A stretch of 48,150 bases of DNA, taken from Nitrospirota bacterium. Lineage in GTDB: Bacteria; Nitrospirota; Leptospirillia; Leptospirillales; Leptospirillaceae. The stretch covers positions 1 through 48,150 of the forward strand of contig JAJZCZ010000005.1 in the NCBI GenBank assembly GCA_021828805.1, written 5' to 3'. Numbering within the stretch: the stretch's first letter is position 1; each line of letters opens with the position of its first letter. The notes under the pieces were generated by a model, which ran no database searches, was not told the origin of the DNA, and saw only the letters and a list, made by a program, of their open reading frames with translations. Below, one piece after another: positions 40,468 to 48,150 of the stretch. Both the position numbers and the translations under genes were made by a program.

Positions 40468-41954
40468 AGCCGCAACTTGACCTTCGTCTGACTCAGAAGA
40501 TGGTCATGACCCCCCAGCTTCAGCAGGCCATCAACCTGCTCATGCTCAACCGTCTCGATCTGGCTCAGGAGATGCAGGAGGCGGTCCTTGAGAACCCGGT
40601 TCTTGAAATCATGGAGGGGGAGGACGAAGGCGACTGGACTCCGGGCGACGAAGGGGAGGCTCCTCCCCAGACCATGGATGACCGGATGGACCGGAATGAC
40701 CTGGAGCCCGAAGCGGACGAGGCGGGGATTGACCCGCTGTCGAACTGGGACTATACGGTCGACGAAAGCCTCGACAACGAGGCCTACCAGCGGGAGGAGA
40801 GAACGCTCCGGGAGTCGGATGCCGGAGAGTTCTCCTACGAAAAGGTCCTCTCCCAGCCGACGACGCTGGCCGACCACCTCGAATGGCAGCTCTCCTTTAC
40901 CGATCTCTCTCCGGAGGAGCGGGAGGCCGCTTCCTATCTCGTAGGGAATATCGATGAGGACGGGTATCTTGCCCTGGAGGGCGGAGACCTTCCCTCGACC
41001 CTCTTTGAAGGCTGTGACCTGGATCGTGTTCTCGAGACGATCCAGTGTCTTGATCCTCCGGGGGTCGGGGCGCGCTCGCTCAGGGAGTGCCTCCAGATCC
41101 AGACGCGTTTGCTGGGGCAGGAGTCGGCCCTTCCGGGCCGGATTCTCGACCGTGCCTTCGACGAGTTTCTCGCGATGGACCCCAAGGGGATCGGAAAGAA
41201 GACGCGCGCGACCCCGGAGGAGGTGTCGGAGGCGCTTGGTTTTCTGCGGGCACTTGAGCCTAAGCCCGGACGTCCGTATTATCGTGAGAGCCCCTCGATC
41301 ATCGTTCCCGATCTTCGCTTCTACGAGGATGACGACGGGGAGATGCGGGTGGCCATCAGTGATCAGGGACTTCCCCGGCTTCGTATCCAGCCGTCCTATC
41401 GGGCCATGCTCCGGGATGCCCCGAAGAAAGACGAGCTTCGGGACTATCTCGAGGAAAAGATGCGGGCGGCCCAGTGGTTCTTAAAGAGCATCGAACAGCG
41501 GAAGAAGACGATCCTTCGTGTGGGCGAGAGTCTTCTGGTCCACCAGGCGGACTTCTTTCGGGAGGGACCCCGGGGCCTCCGCCCCCTGGTTCTCCGGACG
41601 ATCGCCCAGGAGCTGGGACTGCACGAGTCCACGATCTCCCGGGTCACGAACCAGAAGTATGCCGAAACTCCCTTTGGCATTGTTGAACTCAAGAGCTTTT
41701 TTTCGGGAGGCGTTCCCTCGACCGGCGGGGGAAGCCATTCGGCGACGAGCGTTCGGGAGCGGATCCGGGTCATGGTGCGAAGCGAGTCAGCAGAATCGCC
41801 CCTGACCGACCAGGAAATTATGAAGAAGCTGGAGGAATCCGGGGTCGTCATTGCCCGGAGAACGATTGCCAAATACCGGGCGGAGCTTGATATCCCCCCG
41901 GTCAGCCAACGCAAGAAGGGCTTCAGGGAAACCGGGGCCCTTCCCACATCCTAA
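40464..41954 (+). CDS. rpoN: RNA polymerase sigma-54 factor
   Basis: Directs RNA polymerase to -24/-12 promoters that need an AAA+ activator. The 496 residues have the Gln-rich region I ([21 protein letters not shown]), an acidic region II (about 50-100), the core-binding domain, and the C-terminal RpoN box [16 protein letters not shown] that reads the -24 element. The gene is translationally coupled to lptB (GTG start over TGA) and is followed by hpf and rapZ, the usual neighbourhood. No activator with a sigma-54 interaction domain is in the window. Confidence 0.97.
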   Translation: MKPQLDLRLTQKMVMTPQLQQAINLLMLNRLDLAQEMQEAVLENPVLEIMEGEDEGDWTPGDEGEAPPQTMDDRMDRNDLEPEADEAGIDPLSNWDYTVDESLDNEAYQREERTLRESDAGEFSYEKVLSQPTTLADHLEWQLSFTDLSPEEREAASYLVGNIDEDGYLALEGGDLPSTLFEGCDLDRVLETIQCLDPPGVGARSLRECLQIQTRLLGQESALPGRILDRAFDEFLAMDPKGIGKKTRATPEEVSEALGFLRALEPKPGRPYYRESPSIIVPDLRFYEDDDGEMRVAISDQGLPRLRIQPSYRAMLRDAPKKDELRDYLEEKMRAAQWFLKSIEQRKKTILRVGESLLVHQADFFREGPRGLRPLVLRTIAQELGLHESTISRVTNQKYAETPFGIVELKSFFSGGVPSTGGGSHSATSVRERIRVMVRSESAESPLTDQEIMKKLEESGVVIARRTIAKYRAELDIPPVSQRKKGFRETGALPTS

Positions 41955-41964
41955 CGGAGGAACT

Positions 41965-42489
41965 ATGGACATTGTCCTGACGGGACGTCACATCGATCTG
42001 ACCGATGCTATCCGGAACCAGGTCACCGAAAAGCTTCAGCGGGTCTCCCGCCTCGTGAGCGACTCAGCCAAGGCTGAAGTTGTCCTGGCCGTGGAGAAGT
42101 ACCGGCAGAAGATCGAAATTACCCTCCACACCCATGGCAAGATGATCCATGCCGAGTCCGTCACATCGGACCTCTATGGCTCTCTCGACCTGGTGGTGGA
42201 CAAGCTTGAGAGGCAGATCCACCGCTTCAAGGACAAGTTTATCTCCAACCGGACCAACCAGCGGGCTGAGGATGTGCTTCCCCATCTCGATTCAACGCGT
42301 CCGTTTGCGCTTCCCTCTCTCGTGAAGACCAAGAAGTTCCCGGTGAAGAGCATGTCGCTTGAAGATGCTATTGTCCAGATGGAGCTTCTCGATAAGGACT
42401 TCTTTCTCTATCTCGAACCTGCAAGCTCGTCGATGCGCCTTCTTTACCGGCGGCGGGACGGCTCTCTGGGGCAGATCGAGCCGGTTTAG
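41965..42489 (+). CDS. hpf: Ribosome hibernation promoting factor, long form
   Basis: Pairs 70S ribosomes into inactive 100S dimers in slow growth. The 174 residues have the N-terminal S30EA domain (MDIVLTGRHIDLTDAIRNQV...KLQRVSRLV) and a C-terminal dimerisation domain (VKTKKFPVKSMSLEDAIVQMELLDKDFFLYLEPASSS), which defines the long HPF. ATG 41965 with GGAGG upstream is chosen; the track start is inside rpoN. It lies 10 bp after rpoN. The linker between domains is about 25 residues. Confidence 0.96.
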   Translation: MDIVLTGRHIDLTDAIRNQVTEKLQRVSRLVSDSAKAEVVLAVEKYRQKIEITLHTHGKMIHAESVTSDLYGSLDLVVDKLERQIHRFKDKFISNRTNQRAEDVLPHLDSTRPFALPSLVKTKKFPVKSMSLEDAIVQMELLDKDFFLYLEPASSSMRLLYRRRDGSLGQIEPV

Positions 42490-42531
42490 GCCCGCAGGCC
42501 CGGGAGGAGAAGGGCCAGAAAGGGAGGGAAC

Positions 42532-43443
42532 GTGGGACTCTCGTTTCTTTTTGTGACGGGGCTGTCGGGGGCCGGCAAGAGCCAGTCTTTGCGGGTCCTG
42601 GAGGATCTGGGGTACTTTTGTGTCGATAATCTCCCGATCCCTCTGGTCCCCTCGTTTGCCTCGCTGTCCCGGGAGCGCTCGGGAGAGGTCTCCCGGGTTG
42701 CCATCGGGGTCGATATCCGGGAGCGGGGCTTCCTCAAGGAGTTTCGGGAGGCCTTTGAGACTCTCCGGGCGGAAGGCCATGCTGTCGAACTGCTCTTTCT
42801 CGACGCCGGCGACGATGTTCTCATGCGACGCTTCTCCGAGACAAGGCGGCCGCATCCACTGTCCCTGTCGGCGGGGCTCCCCCTTCTCGAGGCCATCCGG
42901 GAAGAGCGATCCCGACTCTCTGCCCTCAGAAAAAGGGCGGACCGGGTTGTGGAGACGAGTGGACTTTCCACCGCCGAGCTTCGGATTGTTCTGGGAAAGG
43001 CTTACGGGAGCGTGGATCCGGAGGAGGGGCTGACGATCTATCTTCTCTCCTTCGGCTTCAAGTTCGGACTGCCCATGGATGCCGACCTCGTCTTCGATGT
43101 TCGTTTTCTTCCGAACCCGAACTACGAGGCGGAGCTTGCTCCCATGACGGGGCTTGATGGACCCGTCTGGGATTTTCTTCTGGCGCGGGGGGCCCCGGAG
43201 GCGCTCGAGGATTTTGGACGCTTCCTGAAAAAGCTTCTTCCCCGGTATGCCGCCGAACGCCGCTCAACGCTCACCCTGGCGATCGGGTGTACCGGCGGCC
43301 GCCACCGGTCGGTGGGGATGGCGGTTCGTCTGGCAGAGATCCTCTCCCGGGAGGGCTACATCCTCAAGGTGGCCCATCGCGACATTGCCAAGGAAGAGTC
43401 CCGCTACAAAAAAAAGCCGGAGCCGCTTTCCGGCAAACTTTGA
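42532..43443 (+). CDS. rapZ: RapZ/YvcJ-type nucleotide-binding protein
   Basis: A GTP/ATP-binding protein; in enterobacteria the homologue (RapZ) controls the small RNA GlmZ and so glucosamine-6-phosphate supply. The 303 residues have Walker A VTGLSGAGKSQSL, YFCVDNLPIPLVP, and the C-terminal domain with FGFKFGLPMDADLVFDVRFLPNPNY and IGCTGGRHRSVGMA. GTG 42532 follows a GGGAGGG site. Elsewhere ptsN often lies between hpf and rapZ, but here the gap is 42 bp and empty. The RNA-binding role is established only for enterobacteria and is not implied here. Confidence 0.95.
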   Translation: MGLSFLFVTGLSGAGKSQSLRVLEDLGYFCVDNLPIPLVPSFASLSRERSGEVSRVAIGVDIRERGFLKEFREAFETLRAEGHAVELLFLDAGDDVLMRRFSETRRPHPLSLSAGLPLLEAIREERSRLSALRKRADRVVETSGLSTAELRIVLGKAYGSVDPEEGLTIYLLSFGFKFGLPMDADLVFDVRFLPNPNYEAELAPMTGLDGPVWDFLLARGAPEALEDFGRFLKKLLPRYAAERRSTLTLAIGCTGGRHRSVGMAVRLAEILSREGYILKVAHRDIAKEESRYKKKPEPLSGKL

Positions 43444-43496
43444 CCGGAAGGGTGTCGCAGGGTCCGGGGATCTGAAAGGGAAAACAGGGATTGTTG

Positions 43497-44051
43497 ATGA
43501 TAAAATATTGTGTCCGTATTTCAGGGGGCCTCGGCCTCCTGCTGCTTGTGCCCCTCCTTCTCTCCTCGTGTGCCTCAGAGAAAAAGAAGGCTCCCAAAGT
43601 CTACTCCTACCAGCTCCCATGGTCGGGGAGCACACTGGTCCGCTCCACGATCGTTCCCCTGCCTCCGGGGAAGGCCTATGACGGGACCGCCCGCCTTGAG
43701 GCCTACCTGGCCGCCCGATCCCGGGTCCAGGCGCTTTACCTGTCGGCGGTTCGGGCCCTTCCTCTTGTTGGGCAGTCCACGGTTGGCCAGCTTCTGGATA
43801 AAAAGCCGGCGGTCAGAAAGCGCGTTGAAACCTTTCTGACCCATGCCCGGATCCGGAGGGTGGCCTATCGTCCCGGCCAGGGGCTCTATCTCGAGGAGGT
43901 CGCCTATCTTGGCTCGGACTTCCAGTCTCTCCTGGGCGTCACGCTCCACCTCGTTCCCCACAAGAAGAAAACAAAGAGAGGCGCCAATACCGCCAAGGGC
44001 GGCCAGGGTGGATCCGGAGGGGGCATGCCCATGATGCCCATGATGCCTTGA
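43497..44051 (+). CDS. Predicted lipoprotein of unknown function
   Basis: I do not recognise a family. The 184 residues start with a lipoprotein signal peptide (LGLLLLVPLLLSSCAS), with Cys at about 25 as the lipidation site, then a basic segment and an alpha/beta domain with SRVQALYLSAVRALPLVG and GLYLEEVAYLGSDFQSLLGVTLHLV. The tail is Gly-rich and ends MPMMPMMP, encoded by 9-bp repeats. I use ATG 43497; TTG codons at 43491 and 43494 are alternatives, and the ribosome site is weak. Its stop overlaps the TTG start of aroC, so it is coupled to the shikimate genes. Confidence 0.75.
   Translation: MIKYCVRISGGLGLLLLVPLLLSSCASEKKKAPKVYSYQLPWSGSTLVRSTIVPLPPGKAYDGTARLEAYLAARSRVQALYLSAVRALPLVGQSTVGQLLDKKPAVRKRVETFLTHARIRRVAYRPGQGLYLEEVAYLGSDFQSLLGVTLHLVPHKKKTKRGANTAKGGQGGSGGGMPMMPMMP
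44025..44047 (+). repeat. 9-bp tandem repeat at lipoprotein C-terminus
   Basis: ATGCCCATG occurs twice followed by ATGCC, encoding the MPMMPMMP tail. Confidence 0.85.
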
Positions 44052-45253
44052 TCCGCTTTCTGACGTCGGGTGAGTCCCATGGGCCGGGGCTGACGGGGAT
44101 CATCGAAGGTCTTCCTGCAGGGCTTGAGCTTACCTCTGACGCTCTGGCCCGGGATATGGTCCGGCGCAAGATGGGGTACGGGCGCGGGGGACGCATGGCG
44201 ATTGAAACCGATGCCGTGCGCTTCGTCGCGGGAGTCCGGAAGGGCCGGACCCTGGGGGGACCGGTAACGGTCTGGATCGAGAACCGCGACTTCAAGAACT
44301 GGGAAGGCATCATGGGCGCAGAGCCCGGAACCTCCGCCGGGGAGGCCGTCCCCCAACGGGAGGTCTTTGTTCCCCGGCCCGGCCATGCCGATCTTGTTGG
44401 CGGGATCAAGTTCGGCCACCAGGACCTGCGGAATGTCCTCGAACGGGCGAGTGCCCGGGAAACGGCCACCCGCGTGGCGCTTGGGGCCATTGCCCGGGCG
44501 TATCTCGCTCTTTTTGGCGTGACTGTTCTTTCGGTGGTGCGCTCGATCGGCACGATCTCCTGGGCCGGACCGTCGGAAGACGCGTGGGCCGACCCCGAAA
44601 CCCTCCGCCAGCAGACCCTCGATTCCGAGGTCTTCTGCCCCGATGCCAAGAGTGCGGCTCTCATGGTCGAAGAGATCCGGGCCGCCAAAAAGGCGGGGGA
44701 TACCCTGGGCGGGATCTTCGAGGTCCGGGCCCTCGGGCTTCCGGTGGGTCTCGGCAGTTATGTGCAATGGGACCAGCGCTTAGACGGGAAGCTCGCTCAG
44801 GCCCTCCTTTCGGTCCAGGCGATCAAGGGGGTGGAGATCGGTCTTGGCTTTGAGGCCTCCCGGCTGCCGGGCTCGAAGGTCCACGACCCCATCCTGCCGG
44901 GGGGAGAGGGCGGCCCGCTTCGGCCGTCCAACGGCTCGGGGGGCCTGGAGGGAGGCGTGACCAATGGCCTGCCCCTGGTCGTTCGTGCGGCCATGAAGCC
45001 CATCGCCACTCTCTATACCCCCCTCCCGTCAGTCGACATTCGTACGGGAGAGACGGCCCCCGCCACGGTCGAACGCTCTGACATCTGTGCCGTTCCCGCC
45101 GCCTCGGTGGTGGGAGAGGCCATGGTCTGCCTTGTCCTGGCGCAGGCCTTTTCGGAGAAGATCGGTGGAGACTCGGTAGAGGAGGTTCTGGCGCACTTCG
45201 GGGAAAGTCGTCGCCTTGCCCGCGAGAGAACCCGCTGGGGAGGGGGACAGTGA
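44048..45253 (+). CDS. aroC: Chorismate synthase
   Basis: Forms chorismate from 5-enolpyruvylshikimate-3-phosphate using reduced FMN, the last step of the shikimate pathway. The 401 residues open with IRFLTSGESHGPGLTGIIEGLPAGL and include RRKMGYGRGGRMAIE, RPGHADLVGGIKFGHQDLRNVLERASARET, SNGSGGLEGGVTNGLPL and ATVERSDICAVPAASVVGEAM, all family hallmarks. The TTG start overlaps the lipoprotein stop. It is longer than the E. coli enzyme and close to Gram-positive-type lengths. aroK follows with a GTGA overlap. Confidence 0.97.
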   Translation: MIRFLTSGESHGPGLTGIIEGLPAGLELTSDALARDMVRRKMGYGRGGRMAIETDAVRFVAGVRKGRTLGGPVTVWIENRDFKNWEGIMGAEPGTSAGEAVPQREVFVPRPGHADLVGGIKFGHQDLRNVLERASARETATRVALGAIARAYLALFGVTVLSVVRSIGTISWAGPSEDAWADPETLRQQTLDSEVFCPDAKSAALMVEEIRAAKKAGDTLGGIFEVRALGLPVGLGSYVQWDQRLDGKLAQALLSVQAIKGVEIGLGFEASRLPGSKVHDPILPGGEGGPLRPSNGSGGLEGGVTNGLPLVVRAAMKPIATLYTPLPSVDIRTGETAPATVERSDICAVPAASVVGEAMVCLVLAQAFSEKIGGDSVEEVLAHFGESRRLARERTRWGGGQ

Positions 45254-45801
45254 CCACCATGGATCGATTTCTGGTTCTGGTCGGTCCCCGGGGCTCGGGC
45301 AAGACGACCCTGGGCCACGCGCTGGGTCGTGTTCTGGATGCCCCGGTGTACGATACCGACCGGATGGTGGAGGATCTTGCCGGAGAGCCTCTCCCCCGTC
45401 TCTGGGAGAGGGAGGGGGAGGCGGCCTTCCGGGAGATTGAGTCCCGGGCGCTGGAAACTCTTCGAACTCTGAGTCCCGGGGTGGTGTCGACCGGGGGGGG
45501 GATTGTGCTTCGTCCCCAGAATCGCGACACTCTGCGGAAGATGGGATATGTCCTCTATCTCCATGTTCCAGAAGAGCAGCTGGTTGCGAGACTCTCCGGC
45601 GCCTCGGAGAGGCGTCCCCGCCTCCGGGAGGGCGTTTCCCTGGAGGAGGAGGTCCGGCAGGTGGTTTTTGAGCGAGACCCTCTCTACCGGGAGGTGGCGA
45701 ACAGTGTCCTGTCATCGGGAGGCGTTTCTATCGCCACCACCGTGGAGGAGATTCTTTCGATCCTTCGCCCGGTTATGCCCTCCCTGGGAAAGATTCCATG
45801 A
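45250..45801 (+). CDS. aroK: Shikimate kinase
   Basis: Phosphorylates shikimate at the 3-hydroxyl with ATP. The 183 residues carry Walker A VGPRGSGKTTLGHAL, the shikimate-binding Asp in VYDTDRMVED, FREIESRALETL, and the GGGIVLR loop, followed by the lid region SERRPRLRE. The start is GTG 45250 or ATG 45259 (MDRFLVLVGP). It overlaps aroC by GTGA and aroB by ATGA. Confidence 0.95.
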   Translation: MTTMDRFLVLVGPRGSGKTTLGHALGRVLDAPVYDTDRMVEDLAGEPLPRLWEREGEAAFREIESRALETLRTLSPGVVSTGGGIVLRPQNRDTLRKMGYVLYLHVPEEQLVARLSGASERRPRLREGVSLEEEVRQVVFERDPLYREVANSVLSSGGVSIATTVEEILSILRPVMPSLGKIP

Positions 45802-46883
45802 GAACGGCCCTTGTGACCTCTTCCGGCGGGGAGTACTCCGTTACTGTTGGAGCCGGAGTTTCCGGGTCTCTGGGAAACAGCTTGCGCAGCCTCTTTCCCG
45901 GTCTCCGTCGTCTGGGGATCATTTCGAATCCGGTGGTCTGGTCCCTCCACGGCCCCTCCATCCTGAGCCACCTGGGGGCAGATCTGCGCACGGTTGTGGC
46001 CCTCCATCCTGACGGGGAACCGGCCAAAACCATGGCGACGATCCTGGCCCTGCTCGACCGCTTTATCGAAGAGCGGTGGGAGCGGAGGGATCCGTTTCTG
46101 GTGGCCGGCGGCGGGGTCACCGGGGACATGGGAGGGCTTGTCGCAGGGCTCCTTCTCCGGGGCGTGCCTCTGGTCCATCTTCCCACGACGGTTGTGGCTC
46201 AGGTGGACTCCGCGATCGGAGGCAAGACCGGTGTGGACCACCCTCTGGGAAAAAACCTCATCGGGCTCTTCAATCCTCCCCGGGCGGTTCTCTCCGATCC
46301 CGGGTTTTTGAGAACCCTTCCCCTTGCCCAGCGGCGTGCCGGGCTCGGGGAGGTGATCAAATATGCCTTCATCGGAGACCGGGCGCTTTTTACCCTTCTC
46401 TCGGAGAGAATCGAGGAGCTCGTTTCCGATGATTTTCATGCCGGTCTGTGGGAAGAGGTCGTCTTCCTTTCGAGCGCCGACAAGGCGGGAATTGTCTCCC
46501 GCGACGAGAGGGAGTCGGGAGAGAGAATGCTTCTGAACTTTGGCCACACCTTCGGCCATGCCCTGGAGGGAGCGATGGGCTACTCCGGGATCCTCCACGG
46601 GGAGGCCGTGGCTCTGGGGATGCTGTCGGCCGCCCGGATCTCCGGGGCGATGGGCCTCTCCACCCCCGCCACCTTCGGGGCGATCCGGGATCTCCTCAGG
46701 CGTGCGGGCCTTCCCGTGACCTGGCCGGGGGGAATTTCCTTCGAACATATTGCTCCCTATCTGGGCCGGGACAAGAAGTCCAGCCGCGGACAGGTCGCCC
46801 TTGTCCTTCCCGAGGAGCCAGGATCGGTCCGTATTGTCCGGGACTATGATCCGGCCCTCCTTTCCCAGGGAGTTTTCTCTTGA
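45798..46883 (+). CDS. aroB: 3-dehydroquinate synthase
   Basis: The second step of the shikimate pathway, an NAD-dependent, metal-dependent ring closure. The 361 residues show VAGGGVTGDMGGLVAG (NAD binding), VHLPTTVVAQVDSAIGGKTGVDHPLGKNLIGLF, GLGEVIKYAFI with the metal-binding Glu, and the metal-binding His in LLNFGHTFGHALE and LHGEAVALGM. It closes the aroC-aroK-aroB set; its stop overlaps the TTG start of the ANTAR protein. Confidence 0.97.
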   Translation: MRTALVTSSGGEYSVTVGAGVSGSLGNSLRSLFPGLRRLGIISNPVVWSLHGPSILSHLGADLRTVVALHPDGEPAKTMATILALLDRFIEERWERRDPFLVAGGGVTGDMGGLVAGLLLRGVPLVHLPTTVVAQVDSAIGGKTGVDHPLGKNLIGLFNPPRAVLSDPGFLRTLPLAQRRAGLGEVIKYAFIGDRALFTLLSERIEELVSDDFHAGLWEEVVFLSSADKAGIVSRDERESGERMLLNFGHTFGHALEGAMGYSGILHGEAVALGMLSAARISGAMGLSTPATFGAIRDLLRRAGLPVTWPGGISFEHIAPYLGRDKKSSRGQVALVLPEEPGSVRIVRDYDPALLSQGVFS

Positions 46884-48109
46884 GTCCCTTCAAAGGCACC
46901 GCCCCGGTCTCTTCGGAGACGGCCCGGGAGCTCAAGCTCCTTAAGGGCCTTCTGCGCATCACAATTTCTGTGGACACACTCTCGGTCCTCCTCGACAATG
47001 CCGTTCGCCTTCTTCTGGAAATCCTTCCGGCCGACGGAGTCTTCATCTACCTGCGGGAAGAGGGGGCCCCCGTTCTCACCCTGCGGGCCACTTCCCGCTA
47101 CCTGCCGGACCTTTTGGGGAAATTCTCGATCCGGCTCGGAGAGGGGCTCACCGGATGGGTGGCCGCAGAGGAAAGCCCCGTGATCGTTCCCGAGCGGGCC
47201 TATGAGGATCCGCGGGCAAAGATCTTCCAGATGATTCCCGAGGATCGTTACGAAGCCTTCCTCTCCCTTCCTCTCCGGGCCAGGGATACTCTGGTGGGGG
47301 TCATGAATCTTCATTTCAAGGAGTCGTTTACCCCGAAAAACAGTGACATCGAACTTCTGACCCTGCTCTCCCAGGAGATGGGGTTCATGATCCGGCATAT
47401 CCACCTGTTCGAAGAGGCTCAGAAGAAGGCCCGTCAGATCGAGGCCCTCTCCCAGGTCAGCCAGTCGATCACCTCCAGCCGCTATCTCGAGGAGATCCTG
47501 CACCTCATTGTGACGGTAACGGCCGAGATGACGAACTCCACTCTGTGTTCCATAATGATTTATGACCCCGAAAAGGGGCTGGTGGTGCGGGCGACCCAGA
47601 CGCTCTCCGACGAATACCGGAACAAGCCCCCCCTCCAGGTGGGAGAGAGCATTGCAGGGGTGGTCTTCGGGGAGCGTCGTGCCATTGCGGTGGAGAATGT
47701 GCAGAAGGATGCGCGCTATACCTCCCGGGAGCTGGCAAAGAAGGAAAATCTCGTCTCCATGCTGTCCGTTCCCATGATGATCAAGGATCGGGCCATCGGG
47801 GTGGTCAATGTTTATACGAGCCATCTCCACCACTTCACCCGGGATGAGGTCAAGGTTCTTCAGTCCGTGGCCAACCAGGCGGCCATCGCCTGGGAGAATA
47901 CCGCCCTTTTCGAGCGGACCGCGGCCATGGAGGAGGCCCTCGAAAGCCGCAAGCGGATTGACCGGGCCAAGGGAATCCTCATGAAAAAACACCGGATTGG
48001 CGAGGAGGAGGCGTACCGCCTTCTCCAGAAGAAAAGCATGAATATGAGAAAATCGATGAGGGAGATTGCCGATGCCGTTCTTCTGGCCCACGACCTTAAG
48101 GTCGACTAG
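46880..48109 (+). CDS. GAF-GAF-ANTAR sensor and predicted RNA-binding antiterminator
   Basis: Likely senses a small molecule or redox state and binds nascent RNA to allow transcription through terminators. The 409 residues have a first GAF domain (about 25-175), a second GAF (about 190-345) and a C-terminal ANTAR domain (about 355-405) with RKRIDRAKGILMKKHRIGEEEAYRLLQKKSMNMRKSMREIADAVLL, which fits the ANTAR three-helix pattern (RAKGxLM, EAYxxLxxxSM). No kinase or receiver domain is present. The TTG start overlaps the aroB stop, so it is made with the shikimate enzymes. I did not find an obvious dual-hexaloop ANTAR target in the window. Confidence 0.92.
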   Translation: MSPFKGTAPVSSETARELKLLKGLLRITISVDTLSVLLDNAVRLLLEILPADGVFIYLREEGAPVLTLRATSRYLPDLLGKFSIRLGEGLTGWVAAEESPVIVPERAYEDPRAKIFQMIPEDRYEAFLSLPLRARDTLVGVMNLHFKESFTPKNSDIELLTLLSQEMGFMIRHIHLFEEAQKKARQIEALSQVSQSITSSRYLEEILHLIVTVTAEMTNSTLCSIMIYDPEKGLVVRATQTLSDEYRNKPPLQVGESIAGVVFGERRAIAVENVQKDARYTSRELAKKENLVSMLSVPMMIKDRAIGVVNVYTSHLHHFTRDEVKVLQSVANQAAIAWENTALFERTAAMEEALESRKRIDRAKGILMKKHRIGEEEAYRLLQKKSMNMRKSMREIADAVLLAHDLKVD

Positions 48110-48150
48110 CCGGCGGGGGGGCCTCCTCTCTCCTGTATGCCGGGAGTCTT

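Overview
The window is an ordinary-looking, GC-rich chromosomal segment from a Gram-negative bacterium. It carries LptC/LptA/LptB, a TolC-type outer-membrane protein, a membrane-fusion protein, sigma-54, and an FtsX/EnvC-type pair. No rRNA, tRNA, CRISPR array, transposase or phage gene was seen. Gene content and the style of overlaps would fit the Nitrospirota (a Leptospirillum-like organism), but this is inferred from general resemblance and not proven by the sequence.

Layout. (1) 1-7303: one dense plus-strand run of sppA (5' end outside the window), an IHF/HU gene, ffh, rpsP, rimM, trmD, rplS, rnhB, an ftsX-like gene without ftsE, and an EnvC-like degenerate M23 protein, followed at 7504 by a CtpA protease that ends in a strong terminator. 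(2) 8935-11562: a sigma70 promoter overlapped by a CIRCE operator drives groES-groEL, which ends in a terminator; trxA and recN follow. (3) 13289-20034: a minus-strand block with a secreted protein of unknown function, the polyamine genes speH-speE-speA, and a large UPF0182 membrane protein. The speH leader is about 300 nt long and holds a possible 43-codon ORF. (4) 20407-32199: a cysteine-cluster protein, pgpA, recA, alaS, ruvX, mltG, valS, nadC, birA and a divergent coaX, most of them overlapping or nearly touching.

(5) 32169-32742: a 48-residue minus-strand membrane microprotein with a very strong ribosome binding site (missed by the ORF track), then a gene-free stretch containing a possible cloverleaf-like RNA fold. 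(6) 32743-35074: an HlyD-type fusion protein and a TolC-type protein with no inner-membrane pump beside them. (7) 35287-37164: a GAF-PAS-PAS-GGDEF diguanylate cyclase. (8) 37424-43443: mdh, then lptC-lptA-lptB-rpoN-hpf-rapZ (ptsN absent). (9) 43497-48109: a lipoprotein, aroC-aroK-aroB, and a GAF-GAF-ANTAR regulator translationally coupled to aroB.

Most genes are housekeeping: protein export and translation, envelope building, chaperones, DNA repair, cofactor and aromatic amino acid synthesis. I found no complete new defence or mobile system. The most interesting points are the orphan FtsX plus catalytically degenerate EnvC pair, the 48-residue microprotein and neighbouring RNA-like fold, the speH leader, the CoaX lacking its usual N-terminal phosphate-binding motif, and the ANTAR protein attached to the shikimate genes.
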